A stretch of 64,000 nt of DNA. It comes from Pedobacter sp. (GTDB lineage Bacteria > Bacteroidota > Bacteroidia > Sphingobacteriales > Sphingobacteriaceae). The stretch spans positions 62,001 to 126,000 of the forward strand of contig NZ_JAVHXT010000001.1 in NCBI RefSeq assembly GCF_031119335.1. Reading direction: 5' to 3'. A program made the translations under genes and the position numbers. This document shows positions 34,675 to 43,771 of the stretch, in pieces. Below the pieces are notes generated by a model. The model saw only the letters and a list, made by a program, of their open reading frames with translations, ran no database searches and was not told the origin of the DNA. Position 1 is the first letter of the stretch, and each line of letters opens with the position of its first letter.

Positions 34675-35922
34675 TCACGGATACAGCAGGTATTTCTTCC
34701 TCATTTCCTTGTACTTGCTTAAGCCAGGTTCCCAGCTTGCTCTAATTTCGGCTTCGCTTTTTCCATCAATAATCTGCTGCCTAAAATCGGCTACGCCAAT
34801 TAATCTTTCAATTGGTAAGAGCTGGTTGCTCAATTTCGAATCGAAGAAACTTTCTTTTTTAGGAGATGCTTTGTAAAGCTCCATTACCCATTGAATATTG
34901 ATTTGTCGCGTTTTTCTGAAAATTGAGGTGTCGTAATTTCTTAAATCAATTCCGTAGCAAACCTGATCTTTAAACAATGGCGTTTCTGCCATACCTTTTA
35001 TTCCGACAGGTTTAAAAGAAAACTTATAAATGCCTTTAAAATATGGAGCACCTAATACGGTGAACGGAAATTGGGTACCTCGTCCTAAGTTCATGTAAAT
35101 ACCTTCGAACAAGCAGGTGCTTGGGTACAACAAGATTGATTGTGCTGTATTCAGGTTTGGAGAAGGGGCAACCGGCAGCTCATAAGGCATATCGTGGTTG
35201 TAATTTGCATTTTTAATGACCGTGATTTTGCATTTCAACTTGTCTTTTAACCAACCCTCGCCATTTAGCATTTGTGCATATTCGCCAACGGTTAAACCAT
35301 GTGATACCGGAATTGGCTGTATTCCGATGCCTGATTTAAACTTTGGATCTAAAATTGGTCCGTCAATTACAAAACCATTTGGATTCGGTCGGTCAAATAT
35401 CATTACTTCTTTGCCATTTGCAGCGCAGGCTTCCATCACACGCTGCAAAGTGTTGATATATGTATAAAAGCGAACACCCACATCCTGAATGTCGAAAATC
35501 ATGACATCAATATCGGCAAGGTTTTCTTTGCTTGGCGTGCTTTGCTTTCCGTACAGAGAGACTACTTTTATGCCTGTTTTTTTGTCGATATCGTCACTAA
35601 CGTGGATGCCTGCACTCGCATCTCCTCTAAAACCATGCTCAGGACCAAAAATCTTTACTATTTTTACACCACGTTTAAGCAAACTATCAACCGTAGTTGT
35701 TTTACCAATAATGGAAGTAGGGTTAACTACCATGCCCACGCGTTTCCCTTTAAGTAGCGGAAGGTAAATTTCGGTTTGTTCAGCACCAGTTTTAAACTGC
35801 TTGGTGGTTTGGTTTTGCTTAACGATAGGTGTTGTTTTTTGCGTTTTTTTACTGTTTTGTCCGCAGGCAGTGAATGCAAAGGCAACCAAAAAAAGTTTCA
35901 AGAATAGGATTGATTTGTTCAT
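34675..35922 (-). CDS. DUF1343 lipoprotein, NamZ-type exo-N-acetylmuramidase
   Basis: A 415-aa lipoprotein (lipobox AFTA-C, then GQNSKK). The DUF1343 domain fills residues 50-415 with GKRVGMVVNPTSI, IFGPEHGFRGDASAG (near 93), IFDIQDVGVRFYTYI (near 145), FDRPNPNG and PVSHGLTVGEYA. In Bacillus subtilis a DUF1343 protein (NamZ) removes terminal MurNAc from peptidoglycan fragments. Here it is probably periplasmic or surface-attached and serves wall recycling. The family is secure; the exact activity is inferred. It diverges from the FtsX-like gene. Confidence 0.9.
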   Translation of the reverse strand: MNKSILFLKLFLVAFAFTACGQNSKKTQKTTPIVKQNQTTKQFKTGAEQTEIYLPLLKGKRVGMVVNPTSIIGKTTTVDSLLKRGVKIVKIFGPEHGFRGDASAGIHVSDDIDKKTGIKVVSLYGKQSTPSKENLADIDVMIFDIQDVGVRFYTYINTLQRVMEACAANGKEVMIFDRPNPNGFVIDGPILDPKFKSGIGIQPIPVSHGLTVGEYAQMLNGEGWLKDKLKCKITVIKNANYNHDMPYELPVAPSPNLNTAQSILLYPSTCLFEGIYMNLGRGTQFPFTVLGAPYFKGIYKFSFKPVGIKGMAETPLFKDQVCYGIDLRNYDTSIFRKTRQINIQWVMELYKASPKKESFFDSKLSNQLLPIERLIGVADFRQQIIDGKSEAEIRASWEPGLSKYKEMRKKYLLYP

Positions 35923-35999
35923 ATTCGGGTTTTAGAGTGTTTTGGGCTAAAAATTAACAGTTGCTTAGCTATTTGCTAAGGTACAATTTATTGCAAAAT

Positions 36000-37220
36000 T
36001 TGAATATAGAATATTTCATATCGAGTAGGATTTCGTTAAGATCGGAAAGAACGTTTTCTAAGCTGATTGTGCGTATTGCCATTATTGGTGTAATGCTCAG
36101 TTTGGCGGTGATGATCCTTTCTGTGGCGATCATCAAGGGATTTAAAACGGAAGTTCAGGATAAGGTTCGTGGTTTTATTGGTGATATCCAGATTTACAGG
36201 TACGATTTGAACGGTTCGTTTGAAAAATCGCCATTTATACCTAATGATACTACACTGAACAATCTGAAGAACAATAAGCAGATCAGTGCTTTTTATCCAT
36301 TTGCAGCTAAGCCAGCCATTATTGTTGCCAACGGAGAAGTAGAAGGTGTAAATTATAAAGGGATAGACAAAAGTTACGACTGGAGCTATATTAAAAAGCA
36401 CTTGATTAGTGGCGATGTCATCGACTTTTCTGATAGCACCAAAGCATCGCAACAAATACTGATATCGAATTACACGGCCAAGCGTTTGATGCTGAAAACC
36501 GGCGATAGTTTTGTGATGCATTTTGTGCAAAACCCACCGAGAAAAAGAAAACTCACCATTGTTGGTATTTACGATATTGGTATTGAAAGTTTAGACAAAG
36601 GCTTTGTAATTGGCGATATTGGACTAATTAGACGTTTGAATAATTGGTTGCCGCAACAAACTGGAGGCATAGAAGTACGCATTAAAGATTTTTCTAAGTT
36701 AAAAGAGGTATCTGATGAGGTTTACGGAGGGTTGGAATTGAAACTACGGTCTAGATCGGTAGAGGAGAGCACACCAGAAATTTTCACTTGGCTTTCTTTG
36801 TTAGATGTAAATACTCAGGTACTTTTGATACTAATGCTCATTGTGGGTGTAATTAATATGATTACTGCTTTGCTGATTATGATTTTGGAACGAACCAATA
36901 TGATTGGGATGTTAAAAGCAATGGGAATGCGTAATAGCAGTATGATGAAGATTTTTCTTTACAATGCCATTTATTTAGTAGGTATTGGTTTGTTTTTAGG
37001 GAATGTTTTGGGTTTAGGATTGTGTTTTCTTCAACAATACACTCATCTATTTAAATTGAGCCAAGCAAATTATTATCTAGATTATGTGCCTATAGAAGTT
37101 CATTTTATAGATGTTTTGTTGCTCAATTTAGTAACAATGGTTATTTGCACCTTGGTGTTGATTATTCCTTCTATGTTGGTGAGTAGGATAAGTCCGCTAA
37201 AAGCGATTAGGTTTAAGTAG
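36000..37220 (+). CDS. FtsX/LolC-E-type ABC transporter permease
   Basis: A 406-aa membrane protein: one N-terminal helix (LIVRIAIIGVMLSLAVMILS), a large periplasmic MacB_PCD domain (about residues 45-260), then three helices of the FtsX domain (VLLILMLIVGVINMITALLI, IFLYNAIYLVGIGLFLGNVL, VTMVICTLVLIIPSMLVSRI). The end ISPLKAIRFK is typical. Lipoprotein export (Lol) or another mechanotransmission role is likely. The start is unusual: the best candidate is TTG at 36000 (NIEYFISSRISLRSE), with no ATG nearby; 35961 is an alternative. No ATPase gene adjoins it. Confidence 0.87.
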   Translation: MNIEYFISSRISLRSERTFSKLIVRIAIIGVMLSLAVMILSVAIIKGFKTEVQDKVRGFIGDIQIYRYDLNGSFEKSPFIPNDTTLNNLKNNKQISAFYPFAAKPAIIVANGEVEGVNYKGIDKSYDWSYIKKHLISGDVIDFSDSTKASQQILISNYTAKRLMLKTGDSFVMHFVQNPPRKRKLTIVGIYDIGIESLDKGFVIGDIGLIRRLNNWLPQQTGGIEVRIKDFSKLKEVSDEVYGGLELKLRSRSVEESTPEIFTWLSLLDVNTQVLLILMLIVGVINMITALLIMILERTNMIGMLKAMGMRNSSMMKIFLYNAIYLVGIGLFLGNVLGLGLCFLQQYTHLFKLSQANYYLDYVPIEVHFIDVLLLNLVTMVICTLVLIIPSMLVSRISPLKAIRFK

Positions 37221-37223
37221 TAT

Positions 37224-37291
37224 TTACCACCTTAGACACCTAAGTGCATTTAAGTTTTTTCTAAGGTTTTCTAAGGTGTCTTAGGAGGTAA
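37224..37291. terminator. Imperfect inverted repeat between convergent genes
   Basis: TTTACCACCTTAGACACCT and AGGTGTCTTAGGAGGTAAA are near-perfect inverted arms (two mismatches) around TAAGGTTTTCTAAGG-like text. It sits 4 nt from both the FtsX-like and ppx stop codons. It may stop transcription from both sides or be a short repeat element. Confidence 0.5.
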
Positions 37292-37294
37292 AAT

Positions 37295-38203
37295 TTATTT
37301 TTGCCTTAAACTCTGTAAAACTCCTATCTTCAAATCATAAGTAGATAAAGTAATCTGTTTTAGATGAAGTGAAGCTAAAACATAATCGGTAATTAGTGAT
37401 GCCATTACAATCATATCTACACGCAGTGAAACGAGATTTGGCATGGCAATCCGTTCTTCGTGTGTAGCATTAATCAATCTTTTACTTAGATGATGATAGG
37501 AAGCAATATCAATTGGCGCATTAGCAATTTCGTTAAGGTTTAATGACGGATTGATCATTGCACTATAAGTTTCAAATGCACCAGCAGAGCCGATGAGTAT
37601 TTCTGCCCCGAAATTTCTTCCGAAATCAATCAGTTCGGTTAAGGTTTCTTGCAAATGGATGTTAATTTTCTGCTGATCTGTTTCGTTAATCGGGTCAGAT
37701 TTGAAGAATTTCTGCATCAGCCTTGCTGCACCAATGTCAAAACTTTTTTTCCAGTAGAAACCTTCTTCGTCGCAAAATATGAATTCGGTACTTCCACCGC
37801 CAATATCTATAATTAAAGATTTGCCTTTGATAGCGCCGCTGTACTTCACGCCTTCGTAGATCAAGTTTGCTTCTTCGTTACCATCAATTAACTCAATGGC
37901 AATTCCAGTTTCTTTTTTTACGGTATCAATAAATTCTTGCCCGTTGCCGGCACTGCGTACACCCGAAGTTGCCACAGCCCTAATTTTTGAAACGCCATGT
38001 TCATCAAGCGTAGCTTTAAATTCCTTTAAGCAATTTATGCCACGCCCAAACGCAGTAGGGATGATCCGATTTGCCAGTGTGATATCCTCACCTAATTTTA
38101 CAGGCTTATTGGTTTTATAAATGATATTCATCTCACTACCCACCATTTCGGCGATAATGAGATGAAAGGTATTAGTGCCTAAGTCTATTGCTGCAATTTT
38201 CAT
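37295..38203 (-). CDS. ppx: Ppx/GppA exopolyphosphatase
   Basis: A 302-aa ASKHA-fold phosphatase that degrades polyphosphate (or pppGpp). Motifs: IAAIDLGTNTFHLIIAE at the N-terminus, VATSGVRSAGNG near residue 78, LIDGNEEANLIYEGVKYS with the catalytic Glu near residue 117, and IIDIGGGSTEF near residue 137. It is the short (single-module) form without the C-terminal HD-like domains. It is 18 nt after the upstream lipoprotein gene, so probably co-transcribed with it. Confidence 0.92.
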   Translation of the reverse strand: MKIAAIDLGTNTFHLIIAEMVGSEMNIIYKTNKPVKLGEDITLANRIIPTAFGRGINCLKEFKATLDEHGVSKIRAVATSGVRSAGNGQEFIDTVKKETGIAIELIDGNEEANLIYEGVKYSGAIKGKSLIIDIGGGSTEFIFCDEEGFYWKKSFDIGAARLMQKFFKSDPINETDQQKINIHLQETLTELIDFGRNFGAEILIGSAGAFETYSAMINPSLNLNEIANAPIDIASYHHLSKRLINATHEERIAMPNLVSLRVDMIVMASLITDYVLASLHLKQITLSTYDLKIGVLQSLRQK

Positions 38204-38221
38204 GTTGACCGCTTTGGGCGG

Positions 38222-38974
38222 TTAATCTACGAAATCATCTCGCAGCAGCAAAACCAAAGCAGCGCTGCTCATTAGCAGTTTTTCTTTTTCATTGCTCTTT
38301 TTTAAGAAAATAGTACCGTTATCAATTAAAGATATTGCACCTACAATTTCACCTTGTTTGTTTTCGAACTGAAAGCCAACCGGAATTTTGCTGATCGATT
38401 TTGGCTTGGTTTTGATGACCGTTTTAACTGTGTAATAATTGTCGGTGTCTAGCATAATTTTTCCAACAATGCCATCTTTGTACATTTCTACTTCGGCATT
38501 ATTAACCTGCATTAGCCAAGGCTTTTCGGCATCATCTAAGTAGATATGGGCGTAGCAGTTGTTCTGTAGCGAATCCTTTTTTCTATACCTTTCTGCCTCC
38601 ATTTGAACTTTATCGCCACTGTTAAAAAAAAGGTTACGGCTTCTCAAAGCGTTGCTCATAAAAACCTCGGAAGTGCCAGTTGTGGCAGAAGTTAAAACAA
38701 AAGTCATTTCGTTCTTTTTCTTTTTGCCGCCAATCATCACGGTTTCTTCTCCATTGCTAAAACCAAAGGCACGTTTGTGGCTTTTGTTCCACGAACGTTT
38801 AATGTATTGGGTTTGGTAGTCGTCGAAGCTAACGGTCTGATTAATGCGTATGCCTTGTGAGCCTTTAACCTTGTGTTGTACCAATTCATTGTTAGGTACA
38901 TCAATTTGCATAGTTGCGCAAGAGCTTAAAAATAAGGTGATAAGCCCTAAGAGATGGTAAGTTTTTGATTTCAT
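38222..38974 (-). CDS. Lipoprotein, unknown function
   Basis: A 250-aa lipoprotein (signal YHLLGLITLFLSS-C with lipobox LFLSSC). The body is beta-rich (IRINQTVSFDDYQTQYIKRS, YAHIYLDDAEKPWLMQVNNA) with a basic loop GGKKKKNE. The C-terminal part (GEIVGAISLIDNGTIFLKKS) looks like a small barrel or jelly-roll. I recognise no family. The ATG at 38974 is preferred over 39013, because the signal peptide starts there. It is upstream of ppx in the same orientation. Confidence 0.7.
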   Translation of the reverse strand: MKSKTYHLLGLITLFLSSCATMQIDVPNNELVQHKVKGSQGIRINQTVSFDDYQTQYIKRSWNKSHKRAFGFSNGEETVMIGGKKKKNEMTFVLTSATTGTSEVFMSNALRSRNLFFNSGDKVQMEAERYRKKDSLQNNCYAHIYLDDAEKPWLMQVNNAEVEMYKDGIVGKIMLDTDNYYTVKTVIKTKPKSISKIPVGFQFENKQGEIVGAISLIDNGTIFLKKSNEKEKLLMSSAALVLLLRDDFVD

Positions 38975-39111
38975 TTTGTGTGTATTTAATGAACCAAAAC
39001 TATTCAAAATCATACCACGACCAACGGCGTTTGTCGCTTTTTACATTTTTTAACAAATGACTCCGTATGTGAAAAGAGGATTAGACAAGAAAATGAGTTT
39101 TATTTAGCAGT

Positions 39112-39480
39112 TTAAAATCTACGATCAGTGGGTCTGAAATACCATGACATTATAATTAAAATAAGTAAGAGCATAGGGCCAAAATATTCTACTGCTTTAT
39201 CGCCAACAGCAATATGCGTGAAAATTGCTCCCGAAATTAAAAAGAAAAATCCCGCATAAGCCCACTCTTTTATCAATGGAGATTTAGGGATAAGAATAGC
39301 TATTACACCTAATATCTTCCAAATGCCAATTATGGTCAAAAAATAGGAGGGATATCCTAAAATGTTCATCTTTTCAACTTCTTCTTTCATTCGTATAATC
39401 TGTACTGTGCCAGTTGACACCATTCCTAAGCTTAACCAAATGGTTGCAATCCAATAAATGATTTTATTTCTCTTTTTCAT
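39112..39480 (-). CDS. DoxX-like membrane protein
   Basis: A 122-aa protein with four helices: IIYWIATIWLSLGMVSTGTV, LTIIGIWKILGVIAILIP, EWAYAGFFFLISGAIFTHIA and PMLLLILIIMSWYFRP. The pattern fits DoxX-like (DUF4267/DoxX_2) proteins, which are often linked to redox or detoxification operons. It is the third gene of an ArsR-SRPBCC-DoxX set, a common Bacteroidota arrangement; there are 85 nt between it and the SRPBCC gene. Confidence 0.85.
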   Translation of the reverse strand: MKKRNKIIYWIATIWLSLGMVSTGTVQIIRMKEEVEKMNILGYPSYFLTIIGIWKILGVIAILIPKSPLIKEWAYAGFFFLISGAIFTHIAVGDKAVEYFGPMLLLILIIMSWYFRPTDRRF

Positions 39481-39565
39481 CTATATATTATTTCATGAGC
39501 TTAAAAGCTTGTTTATTCTTTAATTTTTTTAATGTAAATGGCAATAGGAGGTTGATTTTGAAACA

Positions 39566-40036
39566 TCATTTCAATTTGCCAATTAATTTTTCGAGTAGGT
39601 TATGCGCCATATTAATGCCTTGTGCAAATGGAAGTTTAAGCATATTGTCTCTGTCGGCACTTGATTTAAAAACAATTTTCATTAACAGTTTACTTTTTTG
39701 TTCTTCGAGAGGCTCAAAATCCAAAAATTCGAGTTGAACAGGGAAACCAGTATTTTCCATTTCAAAAGTTCTTATGATATTTTGATTTTCAGTTATCTTA
39801 TGGATGACACCGTTGGCACGAAATAACACATTTCCTTGCTGGTTTTTAGTTTCAAACAAGTAACTTCCGTGATCTCGGTTTTCCATCATCAGAACCTTGT
39901 TTCCCATCCATTGTTCTATTAGCTCGGGTATTGTATAGGCCTTAAAAAGTAAATCGACTGGCAAGTCAAATGTTCTTGTTATTAAAATTTCTTGTTTACC
40001 CTCTTCGGCGTTTAATTTTGTTTTCTGCTCTGCCAT
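39566..40036 (-). CDS. SRPBCC/AHSA1-domain protein
   Basis: A 156-aa protein with an AHSA1-type START-like fold: ILITRTFDLPVDLLFKAYT at the N-terminus, IEQWMGNKVLMMENRDHGSY and the C-terminal helix GINMAHNLLEKLIGKL. Such proteins bind hydrophobic ligands; genes of this type commonly follow an ArsR regulator. It is separated from the ArsR gene by one nucleotide only, so they are co-expressed. The ligand is unknown. Confidence 0.88.
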   Translation of the reverse strand: MAEQKTKLNAEEGKQEILITRTFDLPVDLLFKAYTIPELIEQWMGNKVLMMENRDHGSYLFETKNQQGNVLFRANGVIHKITENQNIIRTFEMENTGFPVQLEFLDFEPLEEQKSKLLMKIVFKSSADRDNMLKLPFAQGINMAHNLLEKLIGKLK

Positions 40037-40037
40037 A

Positions 40038-40361
40038 TTATTTTTTTGCTTTATATGATTTCATTACCTGCTCCAATTTGTTAAACCTATCGTCCCAAAG
40101 TTTTCTGAAGGGTTCTAAAAAATTGGCTATCTCTTGCATTTTGGTAGCGTTAAGGTGATAGTAAATTTCTCGTCCTTGTTGTTCTTGCTTTAACAGCTCA
40201 CATTTTGTGAGAATTTGAAGATGCTTTGAAACGGTAGGTCTTGCTGTGTCAAATTTGGAGGCAATAATTCCCGCGGTCATTGATTGCGTAGCTAGTAAAA
40301 GAAGAATTGCTCTTCTGGTTGGGTCTGCAATAGCTTGGAAAACGTCTCGTCTTAAATTCAT
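40038..40361 (-). CDS. ArsR-family transcriptional repressor
   Basis: A 107-aa winged-helix regulator: [20 protein letters not shown], a recognition helix in [20 protein letters not shown] and the wing [17 protein letters not shown]. No metal-binding Cys cluster (ELCVCDL type) is present, so it is not a classical metal sensor; it belongs to the ArsR group paired with AHSA1 proteins. It is the first gene of the operon and likely binds the two repeats around its own -7 box. Confidence 0.93.
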   Translation of the reverse strand: MNLRRDVFQAIADPTRRAILLLLATQSMTAGIIASKFDTARPTVSKHLQILTKCELLKQEQQGREIYYHLNATKMQEIANFLEPFRKLWDDRFNKLEQVMKSYKAKK

Positions 40362-40366
40362 TATGA

Positions 40367-40406
40367 AGTTATTTGACTACAAATATAAATGTAGTTATTT
40401 GACTAC
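40367..40406 (-). promoter_or_regulatory. arsR-operon promoter with duplicated 14-bp operator
   Basis: AGTTATTTGACTAC occurs twice on the plus strand (40367-40380 and 40393-40406), 26 bp apart. Between them on the minus strand is the -7 box TATATTTG (40387-40380), 18 nt before the ArsR start. The second copy is also palindromic (GTAGT-n6-ACTAC). The placement predicts autorepression. Confidence 0.65.
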
Positions 40407-40736
40407 GCAATTTTTTTAAAAAATATTTATAATTAATTAACGTTTTTGCGAGGAATACGCAAAACCGCCTAAATTCTTTATTTTAAAGAGTTTTGGCAAC
40501 AATGAGCAACCCTCGATTTTAGTATATCAGCCTCATTTAAATAAAAATAGCTAAATGGCAGTTCTTTTTTGACTTTCAGAAGAATGTGTGTAATAGAAGT
40601 AATAGAAAGCAGTGCGAGAGATACAAGGGGTGAAATGGAACTGGGTTATTGATGGTAGAAGCAATGCCCTTAGTTTATTATTCCAAAAACATTGGCTAGA
40701 CCCTATTATAGGCTTTAAAATCTCCCTCTAAAAAGC

Positions 40737-40744
40737 TATTTTTG
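40737..40744 (+). promoter_or_regulatory. valS -7 promoter box TATTTTTG
   Basis: Exact TAnnTTTG match, 20 nt before the valS ATG. The remaining part of the 403-bp gap (40407-40736) holds AT-rich unique sequence in which I see no gene or clear repeat. Confidence 0.65.
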
Positions 40745-40764
40745 CATCAAATTTTACCCTATAA

Positions 40765-43389
40765 ATGAGCATATCTACAAAATACAATCCGCAAGAAACA
40801 GAAGACAAATGGTACAGCTATTGGTTGGAGAAGCGTTTTTTTCACTCAGAGCCTGATGAGCGTGAACCTTACACCATCGTAATCCCTCCACCAAACGTAA
40901 CGGGGGTGCTGCATATGGGGCACATGCTTAACAATACCATTCAGGATGTATTGATACGTAAGGCTCGTATGCAAGGTAAAAATGCTTGTTGGGTACCAGG
41001 TACAGATCATGCTTCTATTGCTACCGAGGCAAAGGTGGTAGCAATGCTAAAGGAGCAGGGCATAAATAAATCTGATTTAACCCGTGAAGAGTTCTTGAAA
41101 TATGCTTGGGAGTGGAAAGATAAGTACGGCGGTATCATTTTAGAGCAGTTAAAGAAACTAGGCGCTAGTTGCGATTGGGACAGAACCCGTTTTACGATGG
41201 AAGAAGACCTTTCTGATGCCGTAATCGATAGTTTCATCCACTTGTATAAAAAAGGCTTGATTTACCGTGGTTATCGTATGGTAAACTGGGATCCACAAGG
41301 TAAAACTTCTATTTCTGACGAAGAGGTAATTCGTAAGGAAGTAAACTCGAAGTTATACTATATTAAATACTTTGTGGCTACAGATGCTAGTCAGTACGTA
41401 ACCGTTGCTACCACCCGTCCAGAAACAATCATGGCGGATGCGGCGATTTTCGTGAACCCTAATGATGAGCGTTTTAAGCACTTGGTAGGTAAGAAAGTGC
41501 TTATTCCGTTAATTAACCGCGAAATTGAGGTAATGACGGATGAATACGTGGATATGGAGTTTGGTACTGGTTGCTTAAAGGTAACGCCAGCACATGATAC
41601 AAACGATTACGAGCTTGGGCTAAAATACAATTTAACGCCGTTTTTAGATATTTTAGATGATGATGCCAAACTGAATGAGAAAGCTGAGATTTTAGTTGGC
41701 GAAGACCGTTTTGTAGCTCGTAAGAAAATTGCCAAAATGCTGGAAGAAGCTGGTAATTTAGAAAAGGTAGAAGATTACAAATCGCAAGTAGGTTTTTCTG
41801 AACGTACTGATGCGGTAATTGAGCCTAAGGTATCCTTACAGTGGTTTGTGAAAATGAAAGAGTTTGCACAACCAGCTTTAGATGATGTAGTAAATGGCGA
41901 AGTAAATCTAATTCCTAATAAATTCGAGAATACCTACAAACATTGGATGGAGAATGTTCGCGATTGGAACATTTCTCGTCAGTTATGGTGGGGACAGCGT
42001 ATTCCGGCTTGGTATTTACCAGATGAGACCTTTGTAATTGCTAAAACTAGAGAAGAGGCATTTGAGGAAGCGAAGCTGAAAAATCCAGATTTACAACCTT
42101 CAGACTTAAAACAGGATGAAGACGTAATGGATACTTGGTTCTCGTCTTGGTTATGGCCAATTTCTGTTTTCGATGGTTTTAAAAATCCTGATAACAAAGA
42201 TTTTAATTACTATTACCCAACCAACGATTTAGTGACTGCGCCAGAGATTTTGTTCTTCTGGGTAGCACGTATGATCATGGCTGGTCGTGAGTTTACCGGC
42301 AAAAAGCCTTTCACTAACGTATATCTAACTGGTATTGTTCGTGATAAGTTGGGCCGTAAAATGTCTAAATCTTTGGGTAACTCACCAGACCCAATTGGCT
42401 TGATTGATAAATACGGTGCCGATGGTGTTAGGGTAGGGATGTTGATGTCGAGCCCAGCGGGTAACGATTTAATGTTTGATGAAGCTTACTGTGAGCAGGG
42501 CAGAAACTTTGCCTCTAAGGTTTGGAATGCCTTCCGTTTGGTAAAAGGCTGGGAGGCTGATGTCAATTTGGCTAACCCTAACGAGCAGGCCATTGCTTGG
42601 TTCGAAAGCCGTTTTAGCGAAGCATTAATTGAAATTGAGCATAACTTTAAGCAATACCGTTTATCGGAAGCTTTAATGGCGACCTATAAGTTGGTTTGGG
42701 ACGATTTCTGTGCTTGGTACCTCGAAATGGTAAAACCTGCTTACCAGCAGCCTGTCGATGCAGCTACCAAAGCAGCTACGGTTAAGTTTTTTGAGCAAAT
42801 CTTAAAATTGTTGCATCCGTTTATGCCTTTCTTAACCGAAGAGCTTTACCACGATGAACTATTTGGTGAGCGTACCGAAATGGATTGCTGTATCGTAGCA
42901 GATTATCCAGTGGTAGGTGCAGTTAACGATGGTTTGTTAAAAGAAGCAGAATTGGTAAAAGGCTTGGTGTCGGAAATTAGAAACGTAAGAAACACCCGCC
43001 AAATTTCTCCGAAAGAGGCTTTAGAGTTAAGCATTAAAGCAAATTCTGACGTTAATTATAACAACTGGTTAAACATAGTTTATAAGTTAGCTAACGTTAG
43101 CAAAGCTGATTTTGTAAGCGATAAAGTTGCCGGTGCAGCTAGCTTCATGGTAGGTAAAGACGAGTTCTTTATCCCTTTAAGTCAGAATGTTGATGCAGAT
43201 GCGGAAAAAGAGCGTTTAACGAAAGAGTTGGAATATCTGCAAGGTTTCTTAAAGTCTGTAGATGCCAAGTTGAGTAACGAACGTTTTGTACAAAATGCAA
43301 AACCAGAGATCATTGAAAACGAGCGCAACAAAAAAGCAGATGCTGAGTCGAAAATTACGATTATTAAGGAAAGTTTAGCTGCGTTGTAG
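40765..43389 (+). CDS. valS: Valine-tRNA ligase
   Basis: An 874-aa class Ia synthetase. The HIGH motif appears as GVLHMGHML near residue 50, the CP1 editing domain includes TTRPETIMAD near residue 215, and the KMSKS loop as GRKMSKSLGNSPDP near residue 530. The anticodon-binding domain and a C-terminal coiled coil (DAEKERLTKELEYLQGFLKS...) follow, the last being diagnostic for ValRS. Length and start are normal. A strong terminator follows. Confidence 0.98.
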   Translation: MSISTKYNPQETEDKWYSYWLEKRFFHSEPDEREPYTIVIPPPNVTGVLHMGHMLNNTIQDVLIRKARMQGKNACWVPGTDHASIATEAKVVAMLKEQGINKSDLTREEFLKYAWEWKDKYGGIILEQLKKLGASCDWDRTRFTMEEDLSDAVIDSFIHLYKKGLIYRGYRMVNWDPQGKTSISDEEVIRKEVNSKLYYIKYFVATDASQYVTVATTRPETIMADAAIFVNPNDERFKHLVGKKVLIPLINREIEVMTDEYVDMEFGTGCLKVTPAHDTNDYELGLKYNLTPFLDILDDDAKLNEKAEILVGEDRFVARKKIAKMLEEAGNLEKVEDYKSQVGFSERTDAVIEPKVSLQWFVKMKEFAQPALDDVVNGEVNLIPNKFENTYKHWMENVRDWNISRQLWWGQRIPAWYLPDETFVIAKTREEAFEEAKLKNPDLQPSDLKQDEDVMDTWFSSWLWPISVFDGFKNPDNKDFNYYYPTNDLVTAPEILFFWVARMIMAGREFTGKKPFTNVYLTGIVRDKLGRKMSKSLGNSPDPIGLIDKYGADGVRVGMLMSSPAGNDLMFDEAYCEQGRNFASKVWNAFRLVKGWEADVNLANPNEQAIAWFESRFSEALIEIEHNFKQYRLSEALMATYKLVWDDFCAWYLEMVKPAYQQPVDAATKAATVKFFEQILKLLHPFMPFLTEELYHDELFGERTEMDCCIVADYPVVGAVNDGLLKEAELVKGLVSEIRNVRNTRQISPKEALELSIKANSDVNYNNWLNIVYKLANVSKADFVSDKVAGAASFMVGKDEFFIPLSQNVDADAEKERLTKELEYLQGFLKSVDAKLSNERFVQNAKPEIIENERNKKADAESKITIIKESLAAL

Positions 43390-43448
43390 GCTTGGGATTA
43401 TGTTGTAGGTTATAAGTTTTATTAATATACTAATAGATAATAGTTGTC

Positions 43449-43480
43449 AATCCTTCCAGTTTTTATTGGAAGGATTTTTT
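43449..43480 (+). terminator. Intrinsic terminator of valS
   Basis: AATCCTTCCA pairs with TGGAAGGATT around an 8-nt loop and is followed by a run of T. It is 60 nt after the stop codon. Confidence 0.85.
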
Positions 43481-43490
43481 TTCTTAGCTT

Positions 43491-43748
43491 AACCCTCTCT
43501 GCCCTTCGGGCATCTCTCCCTGAGAGGGAGAGAAATAGTAAAGTTGTTTAAGCACCACGCTACTCTCTCCCTTTTAGGGAGAGATGGCGGAGCCAGAGAG
43601 GGTGTTCAAGCATGTTCTGTTTTTGAAAGGGAGAGGGGGTAGCGTGGTATATATGCACTCTGTATTTTTCTCTCCCTTTTAGGGAGAGATGGCGAAGCCA
43701 GAGAGGGTGTTAAATTTTATTACTATTAAATTAACTATTTAATAGTAA
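43491..43748. repeat. Composite palindromic repeats (family H) upstream of the DUF559 gene
   Basis: A unit is AACCCTCTCT + GCCCttcGGGC hairpin + AT + CTCTCCCTgagAGGGAGAG hairpin. One unit lies forward at 43491-43535; reversed units lie at 43563-43606 and 43670-43712 (CTCTCCCTtttAGGGAGAG, AT, GGCgaaGCC, AGAGAGGGTGTT). Around them is a longer inverted pair, ACCACGCTAC..CTCTCCCTTTT (43552) with AAAGGGAGAG..GTAGCGTGGT (43626). Then TTACTATTAAAT / ATTTAATAGTAA (43720/43737) makes a perfect 12-bp stem just before the DUF559 gene. Confidence 0.85.
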
Positions 43749-43771
43749 ATTTATGTGTCAACCAAAAACCT

